Position numbers and translations under genes: made by a program. A DNA stretch of 14,073 nucleotides from positions 1-14,073 of the forward strand of contig CAITIF010000401.1 of NCBI GenBank assembly GCA_903892365.1, in the 5' to 3' direction. The notes beneath the pieces were generated by a model. That model did not search any database. It saw only the letters and a program-made list of their open reading frames with translations, and had not been told where the DNA came from. Numbering within the stretch: the stretch's first letter is position 1; each line of letters begins with the position of its first letter. The DNA is from an uncultured Pirellula sp. (GTDB taxonomy: Bacteria > Planctomycetota > Planctomycetia > Pirellulales > Pirellulaceae). Positions 8,115 to 14,073 of this stretch are shown one piece after another.

Positions 8115-10817
8115 ATGCAGATTCTTAAGGTGAATAAGCTCCGAGGTCCGAATATCTGGGCAAATTTCCCAGTACTCGAGGCCTGGGTAGACCTGGAAGA
8201 ACTCAAAGATACTTCTTCGGAAATGATTCCGGGGTTTAACGAGCGGCTAATGGCATGGTTGCCTACGATGGTCGAGCACCGTTGCAGCGTTGGTGAGCGA
8301 GGCGGATTCTTTGTCCGTTTGCGACGCGGCACCTACATGGCACATATTCTTGAGCATGTCACGCTGGAACTTCAGTCGCTGGCAGGAACTCCTGTAGGCT
8401 ATGGCCGGGCACGCGAATCCAACGTGGAAGGGGTCTACAAAGTTGCAATCGCTTACAAAGAGGAGAAGCTGGGACTTGCTTGCCTAGATAAGGCGTTTGA
8501 ATTGATCATGGCAGCCGTTCACGACAAGCCCTTCGACATCCATGCCGAAGTCGCAAAACTACGCGACTACGGTTATGAAGTCTGCCTTGGACCGAGCACT
8601 CGAGCCATTGTGGATGCTGCCAAGGCCAGGGGGATTCCTTGGAGGCGGTTGAACGAGGGCAGCTTGGTACAACTGGGCTATGGACACAATCAACGTCGAA
8701 TCTGCACGGCAGAGGCAGATAGCACCAGTGCGATTGCTGAGTCGATTGCGCAAGACAAAGATCTGACTCGCATGTTGCTCAGGACCATCGGAGTTCCGAC
8801 GCCGGAAGGTCGGCCTGTGGAGAGCGCTGAAGATGCTTGGGAAGCTGCACAAGACATCGGCTTGCCGGTTGTTGTTAAGCCTCAGTTTGGTAATCATGGT
8901 CGAGGAGTTGCTACGAACCTACAGGATCGAACGCAAGTCGAAGCTGCGTTTCATGCAGCCAGAGAAGAAGGCAGTTCGATCGTCTGCGAGCGTCATGCGC
9001 CTGGGGACGACTACCGAATTTTGGTCATTGGTGGCAAGATGGTCGCTGCTGCCAGACGCGAACCGGCCCACGTATTTGGCGACGGCCAATCGACCGTTCA
9101 AGAGTTGATCGACATTGTGAACCAAGACCCGCGCCGAAGCGATGGGCACAGCACTTCTCTCAGCAAGATCAAGGTGGACGCTGTAGCCTTGGGAGTTCTT
9201 CTGGAACAAGGGCTTACGCCTGACACGATTGCCCCTGTTGGCAAAAAGGTTCTTATCCGCCGCAACGCGAATCTTAGCACTGGTGGGACAGCTGCTGATG
9301 TAACCGATCTCGTTCACCCGGATGTGGCTCGTCAGTGCATTGAGGCCGCGAGAGTGATTGGCTTGGATATTGCCGGCGTTGATGTAGTGGCGCAAGATAT
9401 CACGCAACCTTTGCAAGGGCAGCGCGGTGTGATTGTGGAAGTGAACGCTGGGCCCGGATTGCGGATGCATCTTGAGCCCTCCTCGGGCACCCCAAGACCT
9501 GTCGGGCAAGCCATTATCGACATGCTCTACCCAGAATCGAATTCCGGGCGCGTACCGATCGTGAGCGTCACGGGCGTGAATGGCAAGACGACGACCACTC
9601 GCTTGATCGCTCACTTGGTTGCATGCAGTGGCAAAAAAGTCGGAATGACTTGCACGGACGGGATCTATATCAATGGACGCCGAATTGATTCTGGCGATTG
9701 CAGCGGCCCACAGAGCGCCCGCTCAGTTCTCATGAATCCTGCAGTAGAAGCGGCCGTGCTCGAAACAGCTCGAGGTGGCATTCTTCGCGAAGGGCTCGGG
9801 TTCGATTCGTGCGACGTTGGCGTTGTTACCAATGTCGGCGAAGGAGATCACTTAGGGATCTCGGATATTGAAACCGTTGAACAGCTAGCCAAGGTCAAAC
9901 GCTGCATTATCGAAGCGGTGCACAAGAACGGTTACGGCGTGCTTAAAGCCAATGACCCCTTAACTGCGGAGATGGCAGAAAAATGCAAGGGTTCGGTTGT
10001 CTTTTTTGCGATCGACCCCTCCGATCCCGTGTTGGTTTCACATCGAGCCAAAGGTGGACGTGCGGCGTTCGTGCGGGACAACGCAGTCGTGCTTGCCGAA
10101 GGGGAAACCGATTTCGTTCTGCTTTCGCTAGATCGAGTTCCATTGACCCATAACGGTCGCATCAGCTTCCAAGTCGAGAACGTGCTAGCTGCTGCCTCGG
10201 CTTGCTGGGCCTTGGGAATGCCTTGCGAACAAATCCGGCTTGGCTTGGAGTCTTTCTCAGCTCACATGGACAAAGTGCCGGGACGATTTAACTTGATGGA
10301 AATTCATGGCGCGACAGTCGTCGTCGATTATGGACACAACCAATCATCCCTTTTAGCCATTGCTGAAACGCTCGACCAATTTCCACACCCTAGCCGAACT
10401 GTCATCTACAGCGCAGCGGGGGACCGTCGCGATGTAGATATGATTCGCCAAGGGGAAATCCTGGCCAATCACTTCGATCGAGTTATTCTGTACGAAGATA
10501 ATTACCTACGAGGACGCCAGCCCGGAGAAATCATGTCCCTGTTCAAACAAGGGATGGAAGGGGGCAAGCGTGTCAAGGAAATTCATGAGGTTCAAGGTTG
10601 GCAAAACGCGGTCGATCGCGCGTTGAAGCTGATTCGAAAAGGTGAATTCCTGCTGATGCAAGCGGATGTGATTGACGAGGCGGTGCAGTACTTGCATCAT
10701 TCGATTGAACACGAAAGCCTAGGACGTGAGATCGATTTGGATTCGGCGTTGCAGAAACCAGTCGAGCCCTCGCCTAAACTAGCCGCTTCCCCGGAGTCGA
10801 ATAGCAGGACTCACTAG
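8115..10817 (+). CDS. cphA: Cyanophycin synthetase CphA
   Basis: This enzyme polymerises Asp and Arg into cyanophycin, a cytoplasmic nitrogen store, adding Asp to the backbone and then Arg to its side chain at the cost of ATP. At 900 residues it is close to the usual length (about 870-900). The N-domain (1 to about 160) contains HILEH (77-81), an HxxEH motif. The ATP-grasp domain (about 190-465) shows YGHNQRRI, VVVKPQFGNHGRGV with Lys255, and the metal-binding VEVNAGPG with Glu442 and Asn444. The Mur-ligase-like domain (from about 480) has the P-loop TGVNGKTTTT with Lys491, ETARGGILREGLGF, NVGEGDHLG, and DYGHNQSSL. The last 35 or so residues are a Pro/Ser-rich tail with no clear family match. 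A Shine-Dalgarno sequence and a candidate promoter precede it. The next gene is a GNAT acetyltransferase 77 bases downstream on the same strand. No cyanophycinase gene is visible in the window. Confidence 0.96.
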   Translation: MQILKVNKLRGPNIWANFPVLEAWVDLEELKDTSSEMIPGFNERLMAWLPTMVEHRCSVGERGGFFVRLRRGTYMAHILEHVTLELQSLAGTPVGYGRARESNVEGVYKVAIAYKEEKLGLACLDKAFELIMAAVHDKPFDIHAEVAKLRDYGYEVCLGPSTRAIVDAAKARGIPWRRLNEGSLVQLGYGHNQRRICTAEADSTSAIAESIAQDKDLTRMLLRTIGVPTPEGRPVESAEDAWEAAQDIGLPVVVKPQFGNHGRGVATNLQDRTQVEAAFHAAREEGSSIVCERHAPGDDYRILVIGGKMVAAARREPAHVFGDGQSTVQELIDIVNQDPRRSDGHSTSLSKIKVDAVALGVLLEQGLTPDTIAPVGKKVLIRRNANLSTGGTAADVTDLVHPDVARQCIEAARVIGLDIAGVDVVAQDITQPLQGQRGVIVEVNAGPGLRMHLEPSSGTPRPVGQAIIDMLYPESNSGRVPIVSVTGVNGKTTTTRLIAHLVACSGKKVGMTCTDGIYINGRRIDSGDCSGPQSARSVLMNPAVEAAVLETARGGILREGLGFDSCDVGVVTNVGEGDHLGISDIETVEQLAKVKRCIIEAVHKNGYGVLKANDPLTAEMAEKCKGSVVFFAIDPSDPVLVSHRAKGGRAAFVRDNAVVLAEGETDFVLLSLDRVPLTHNGRISFQVENVLAAASACWALGMPCEQIRLGLESFSAHMDKVPGRFNLMEIHGATVVVDYGHNQSSLLAIAETLDQFPHPSRTVIYSAAGDRRDVDMIRQGEILANHFDRVILYEDNYLRGRQPGEIMSLFKQGMEGGKRVKEIHEVQGWQNAVDRALKLIRKGEFLLMQADVIDEAVQYLHHSIEHESLGREIDLDSALQKPVEPSPKLAASPESNSRTH

Positions 10818-10824
10818 CTCGGAA

Positions 10825-10862
10825 GGAAAGCCCGGTCGCGATAATCCGTGTCATCGCTTTCC
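10825..10862 (+). repeat. Inverted repeat between cphA and the GNAT gene
   Basis: GGAAAGC (10825-10831) and GCTTTCC (10856-10862) form perfect 7-bp arms around a 24-base loop, just after the cphA stop and 32 bases before the next start. No T-run follows, so it looks more like an mRNA processing or stability element than a terminator. It may also be chance. Confidence 0.3.
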
Positions 10863-10894
10863 CCACCAGTGCAAATTGAACCAGACTAGAAGAT

Positions 10895-11698
10895 ATGCTT
10901 CATCGAATTGACGGAAACCTCGAGCTTAGGCCCATGGTCGTGCGCGATATCCCGATCGCGATTAGCATCATACGCGAGTACGATGATGACGATGCTGACG
11001 AAGCACAAGAAACGTATGGCACTGGCATAGGCGACCAATTTTGCCTATGCGAGAATGGCATGGTGATTGGCGTGGTGGGGGCCAAGCCGATTCCAGGCAC
11101 GGATGGCTCTTTCGGACTTTCATGGACTTATCTCCATCCGCAACATCGTCGAACCGGAAAAGGGGCGAGGATGCTGAACTGGATGATCGAAATCATGAAA
11201 GAACGGGACGGTCGCAAAGCCTTTGTCCACGCCAGTGATTATATCGATCCAGAGATGGGAGATATCTATCGGGATGCAAGAGAACTGTACCAGCAGTCTG
11301 GTTTCGCCTTGGAAGTTAGGCAACCTGATTATTATGCCCCCGGTGAGTCGATGCTGATTTATGGGCTGCGTTTGTGTGACAAGGAGCCTGTTCAAATTGT
11401 CATGAACACGCAAGACATTAAGTTAACGGATTTGGACGAGATTCCAGAGACTGACGGGGCTTATTGGTTAGCGTGGGAGCTGGTATCTCAAGGCCAAGGC
11501 ACGAAACCGCAAGACTTCCAAAAAGTGATTGAGCAAGTTCGAAGCTGGGATGGACGAGCGCTGTTCATGGCCTTTCCATCGGATGTCGCTAACGCACCTT
11601 CTTTACTGACGGCAGCCCGATTTAAAACGGCCGGCCGGTTGATCGATTACTACGAAGACGGCATCGACGAAGTCCATTACCGGCTAGAAATTAGCTGA
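10895..11698 (+). CDS. GNAT-family N-acetyltransferase with degenerate second GNAT half
   Basis: The product has 267 residues. Residues 10 to 160 form a GNAT fold: the first strand LELRPMVVRDIPIA, the strand LSWTYLHPQHR, the acetyl-CoA loop RRTGKGARML (85-94), and a terminal LYQQSGF...DYYAPG...IYGLRL (131-160). Residues 165-267 look like a second, shortened copy. GRALFMAF (220-227) mirrors GRKAFVHA (106-113), and DYYEDG...HYRLEI (251-266) aligns without gaps to 145-160. The second copy has no RxxGxG-type loop, so it probably cannot bind acetyl-CoA. Residues 29-37 are acidic (YDDDDADEA). The start is set by the first strand; only a weak AGAAG precedes the ATG. Its position right after cphA suggests action on a cyanophycin-related amine or precursor, but the substrate is unknown. 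Confidence 0.85.
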   Translation: MLHRIDGNLELRPMVVRDIPIAISIIREYDDDDADEAQETYGTGIGDQFCLCENGMVIGVVGAKPIPGTDGSFGLSWTYLHPQHRRTGKGARMLNWMIEIMKERDGRKAFVHASDYIDPEMGDIYRDARELYQQSGFALEVRQPDYYAPGESMLIYGLRLCDKEPVQIVMNTQDIKLTDLDEIPETDGAYWLAWELVSQGQGTKPQDFQKVIEQVRSWDGRALFMAFPSDVANAPSLLTAARFKTAGRLIDYYEDGIDEVHYRLEIS

Positions 11699-11758
11699 AC
11701 TTCTTGACTGAGCCGTGGGCGCTAGCCGCGTTATGTTGCAAACCCAATTTAGGGTCAA

Positions 11759-12301
11759 CTACGCAGCCCGACGGACCTGCGATTGGTCAATCGCGGATGC
11801 TGGCACGGGAACTCGAGCGAACATCCCACCCTGGGTGGTGGAAGCGAAGATGGTCGAACCACCGTGGCATAAGCGAGGAAGCCATTCCGCGATCGCTCGA
11901 CCAGAGATCGTATCTCTGCCCCATTCACCGTCAATGATGACAAGGTCGCTTGGCATAACCGTATGTACCACACGCTGCAACGCGTTAGCAGGTTCGCCGG
12001 GAATCAAATGAGCTTTGACCCCCAGTTCAGCTAGCATGCGATGTGCGGACTTCAGATTCATGTGAGGGGCCGACGCATTCGCAGACTCAAACGGATCCAC
12101 GCCAGCATAGCGAATCTGAGAAACCCCTTCCGGTGGCGTACAAAGAGACAATAGGGTTTGGATGCGTTCCCCAGATCCAATTCCGATCTCTAAGATCGAA
12201 GCGACCGGGGTTTCGATCGCATGAAGGAACAGCGATCGCTGGCTAACAGGTTTGGAAAAATAACGCCAATAGAGACGTTGCGTCCAACTCAACCGAGCCA
12301 T
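11759..12301 (-). CDS. Small SAM-dependent methyltransferase-like protein
   Basis: From the ATG at 12299-12301 the product has 180 residues. It shows a class I methyltransferase core: motif I LEIGIGSG (37-44), the acidic strand end YAGVDPF with Asp69, and motif IV SDLVIIDGEWG with Asp124. The N-terminus LSWTQRLYWRYFSKP is basic and aromatic. I reject a longer reading from a TTG at 12341-12343: an ATG is available in the same frame and the extra residues carry no motif. The protein is short for a full methyltransferase, and only two or three strands follow motif IV. The substrate is unknown. The gene converges on the GNAT gene with 60 bases between their stops, and no strong terminator is visible there. 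Confidence 0.75.
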   Translation of the reverse strand: MARLSWTQRLYWRYFSKPVSQRSLFLHAIETPVASILEIGIGSGERIQTLLSLCTPPEGVSQIRYAGVDPFESANASAPHMNLKSAHRMLAELGVKAHLIPGEPANALQRVVHTVMPSDLVIIDGEWGRDTISGRAIAEWLPRLCHGGSTIFASTTQGGMFARVPVPASAIDQSQVRRAA

Positions 12302-12369
12302 GATACGTGTTCCCGAAAAGAGTAGAAAAGGCCTTCGTTTCAAAGATCGAACTCAGGAAGCAGCAGCGG

Positions 12370-12400
12370 GCCTGAATGTGCATCCATGCAGTCTTCAGGC
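12370..12400. repeat. Nested inverted repeat upstream of the methyltransferase gene
   Basis: GCCTGAA (12370-12376) and TTCAGGC (12394-12400) form a perfect 7-bp stem. Inside it TGCAT (12379-12383) and ATGCA (12386-12390) form a second dyad. There is no adjacent T-run. It could be a protein-binding site or an RNA hairpin in the 5' leader of the minus-strand gene; function is not known. Confidence 0.4.
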
Positions 12401-12419
12401 GCTCGAAGCGGCTTGCTTA

Positions 12420-12484
12420 TCCACCATTGCATGCAGACTCCGTCCCATGTGCTTCCGTGCTTCTGAAGCGGCTCCGCTGGTGGA
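12420..12484. repeat. Longer-range inverted repeat in the same gap
   Basis: TCCACCA (12420-12426) and TGGTGGA (12478-12484) are perfect 7-bp arms 51 bases apart. A 9-base direct repeat GAAGCGGCT occurs at 12405-12413 and 12465-12473. These lie next to the nested dyad at 12370-12400 and make this part the most repeat-dense stretch of the window. They may be decayed copies of a short repeat element. Confidence 0.3.
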
Positions 12485-12703
12485 CAACCATCACATCGGA
12501 TTATTTGCGTATCAGAATTCAGGACGGTCCATCGAGCCGTTATAGACTTCCTTAAGTGCCTAAAATAGCAATTGCAGCGGTTGTGCTAGCATTTTGGGGT
12601 GTTGCCAAGTCGCTTTCGACAGGGCTGCCTGCTTGAAGACCTGGTTCCTGACCTAATTTTGTGGGTCGCGATGACGTTACCTGTACGACGCTGTATTTTC
12701 AAC

Positions 12704-14073
12704 ATGACTAAGCCAAACCTGAAAACATCCCCGACCAATCACCAGCTCGTTGATCCGTGGCGCCATCGAGTTTTATGGGAGCAGTGCGAACGACGGTTAG
12801 CGCTTTCGGCCATGCCATGGATGCTTTGGGACTACGGACCGCAAGAAGCTGGGCCGCTTCCTTCTCAAGATTCCCTGGTTCACCAGGATTTGCAGCATGC
12901 CATCTCGCCCGTCATCGAGAACTCGACGAAACCGATCGAAACTCATTTGAGCGAGGCGCATGCCCAAACGGGCTGGAATCAGCTGCACTCTCAGTATGGA
13001 CTGACGGGCCAAGGTCAAACGGTTGCGGTAATCGATAGTGGAATCGCGTTTGATCACGTTGCATTAGGCCGTGGCTATGGTCCTGGATACAAAGTGGTTG
13101 GAGGCTGGGACTTTGCAGAAAACGATGCAAGGCCTTACGACGATGCACCGGGCGGATTTCATGGAACGCACGTTGCCGGGATCATCGGTGCTAACGATGG
13201 AGTTCATTATGGAGTTGCGCCGAATGTGGATCTCGTTGCATTGCGAGTTTTCAACGATACGGGTAGAGGGGAATTGGCGTGGGCTGAAAACGCTTTGAAA
13301 TGGGTTCACGAAAATAGAAATGCATTTGCCAATCCGATTACGACGGTCAATCTGTCTTTGGGCGCAACGTGGAATTCAAGCACCGTTCCAAGTTGGGCAA
13401 CTCTGGAAGAAGAGCTTGGGCAATTGCAGCGCGATGGAATCGTCGTTGTGGTGTCCGCCGGCAATTCGTTCCAGCAAAATCGGACGCCTGGGTTATCGTA
13501 CCCCGCCGCGAGCCCCTTCGTAATTCCGGTTTCCAGCGTCGATGCCAATGGCCAACTAAGTGATTTTAGCCAACGCGATTCGCGATCGATTGCAGCTCCA
13601 GGACGAGCGATCGAAAGTACCGTCCCGGATTATTTTTATGGGAAGGACGGAATCCACAATGACTGGGCAAATTCCACGGGAACCAGCATGGCCGCTCCTT
13701 ACATCGCAGGAGCCAGCGTCCTTGTGCGCGAGGCCATGGAGATGGTCGGGATTCAAAATATTACACCTCAGTCGATTTACGAACACTTGCGTTCCACCGC
13801 CAGCTCCCTATGGGATAGTGTGACTCAGCAATCTTATCGTTCGCTAGATCTGGATCGAGCGATTGAGAGCCTGTTGCCGATCGACAACGTTGGCAATAGT
13901 TTTTCCAACGCTCAAACGCAAAATCTTCAGACCAATTGGAGCACCGATGGCTGGATCAATTCTTTGACTGATCGCGACGTTTATCGACTATCACCATCCC
14001 AAAGCGGTACCGTGTCGGTGCAGTTAGGGAGTGAGTACGTTGATGATGCCTCGTTCACACTGATTCGAAACGG
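12704..14073 (+). CDS. Secreted subtilisin-like serine protease (S8) with LEPR-XLL-like N-terminus; 3' end outside window
   Basis: The visible 456 residues run open to the window edge. The catalytic triad is complete: Asp111 in VAVIDSG, His153 in HGTHVAG and Ser328 in TGTSMAAP, with oxyanion Asn254 in SAGNS. Residues about 26-38 read WEQCERRLALSA, similar to the LEPR-XLL sorting motif at the N-terminus of many exported planctomycete proteins. No classic hydrophobic signal peptide is present. A propeptide-like segment separates this motif from the domain that starts near residue 90. After the protease domain, from about 405, a segment with RDVYRLSPSQSGTVSVQL resembles a pre-peptidase C-terminal (PPC) beta domain, so the full protein is probably a large multidomain surface or secreted enzyme. 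The start is uncertain: an in-frame ATG at 12671-12673 would add 11 residues, and neither has a Shine-Dalgarno sequence. Confidence 0.92.
   Translation, partial: MTKPNLKTSPTNHQLVDPWRHRVLWEQCERRLALSAMPWMLWDYGPQEAGPLPSQDSLVHQDLQHAISPVIENSTKPIETHLSEAHAQTGWNQLHSQYGLTGQGQTVAVIDSGIAFDHVALGRGYGPGYKVVGGWDFAENDARPYDDAPGGFHGTHVAGIIGANDGVHYGVAPNVDLVALRVFNDTGRGELAWAENALKWVHENRNAFANPITTVNLSLGATWNSSTVPSWATLEEELGQLQRDGIVVVVSAGNSFQQNRTPGLSYPAASPFVIPVSSVDANGQLSDFSQRDSRSIAAPGRAIESTVPDYFYGKDGIHNDWANSTGTSMAAPYIAGASVLVREAMEMVGIQNITPQSIYEHLRSTASSLWDSVTQQSYRSLDLDRAIESLLPIDNVGNSFSNAQTQNLQTNWSTDGWINSLTDRDVYRLSPSQSGTVSVQLGSEYVDDASFTLIRN

Larger units (their letters stand above)
12302..12703. other. 402-base divergent gap between methyltransferase and subtilase genes
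   Basis: This gap separates two divergently read genes and should hold both promoters. I see no convincing gene; an 81-codon plus-strand ORF at 12300-12545 has no motif and no ribosome binding site. The part at 12370-12484 is rich in short inverted and direct repeats, listed separately. The last 180 bases, AT-richer before the subtilase start, show nothing I can name. Confidence 0.6.

Noticed and set aside
8919..9614. 231-codon minus-strand ORF opposite cphA
   Set aside because: The plus strand encodes the ATP-grasp and P-loop regions of CphA here. The antisense translation is Arg/His-rich with no recognisable features.
8115..10817. Reading cphA as a MurE/MurC-type ligase
   Set aside because: The Mur-like half is fused to an ATP-grasp domain and a CphA N-domain in the order and length of cyanophycin synthetase.
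11699..11758. Bidirectional terminator between the converging GNAT and methyltransferase genes
   Set aside because: Only a 4-bp ACCC/GGGT stem could be found, with no T-run; not strong enough to list.
12302..12343. TTG-started extension of the methyltransferase-like protein
   Set aside because: An ATG in the same frame lies 14 codons later at the start of the conserved-looking LSWTQRLYWRY segment. The extension adds no motif.
12300..12545. 81-codon plus-strand ORF upstream of the subtilase
   Set aside because: It overlaps the methyltransferase start and the repeat cluster, has no ribosome binding site and shows no protein motif.
1..14073. CRISPR arrays, insertion sequences, phage or integron features
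   Set aside because: No regularly spaced repeats, transposase motifs, terminal inverted repeats or integrase genes were seen on either strand.

Overview
The window looks like chromosomal DNA of a planctomycete, most likely of the Pirellulaceae. The evidence is a secreted protein with a PQQ-type beta-propeller and a WPQWNGPNRDG start, a subtilase whose N-terminus carries an 'ERR-L-LSA' motif like the planctomycete LEPR-XLL signal, few Shine-Dalgarno sites, moderate GC, and rpsL-rpsG separated from fusA/tuf. The genus cannot be read from the sequence. Most genes are housekeeping or metabolic. I see no phage, insertion sequence, CRISPR array or integron.

Left part, all minus strand (1-6213). 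The order of transcription is a secreted beta-propeller protein (6213-4870), ftsY for the SRP receptor (4836-3802), then a very large NRPS-like synthetase (3652 to beyond base 1). The synthetase is the biggest gene here. It has an adenylation domain, a carrier domain, and alternating membrane segments and left-handed-helix acyltransferase-like domains, which is the layout of the Pls/PosA family (epsilon-poly-L-lysine synthetase relatives). Its reading frame runs off the window edge.

Middle part, minus strand (6371-7476). tRNA-Leu(CAA), rpsL (S12) and rpsG (S7) lie in a row and end at a strong intrinsic terminator at 6371-6396. S12 has arginine at residue 88, where E. coli has the lysine whose K-to-R change gives streptomycin resistance.

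Right part. A 638-base gap without a convincing gene precedes cphA (8115-10817, plus), a cyanophycin synthetase with all three catalytic regions. It includes an HxxEH motif in the N-domain that may act as a primer-making site. Directly downstream is a GNAT acetyltransferase (10895-11698) with a degenerate second GNAT half. A small SAM-methyltransferase-like gene converges on it (12301-11759, minus). After a 402-base gap, a secreted subtilisin-like protease starts (12704, plus) and runs off the right edge.

The main biological theme is ribosome-independent poly-amino-acid synthesis. Two unrelated machines of this type, a Pls/PosA-like NRPS and CphA, lie within 14 kb, the second paired with an acetyltransferase. 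Whether they share substrates or function is inference only.
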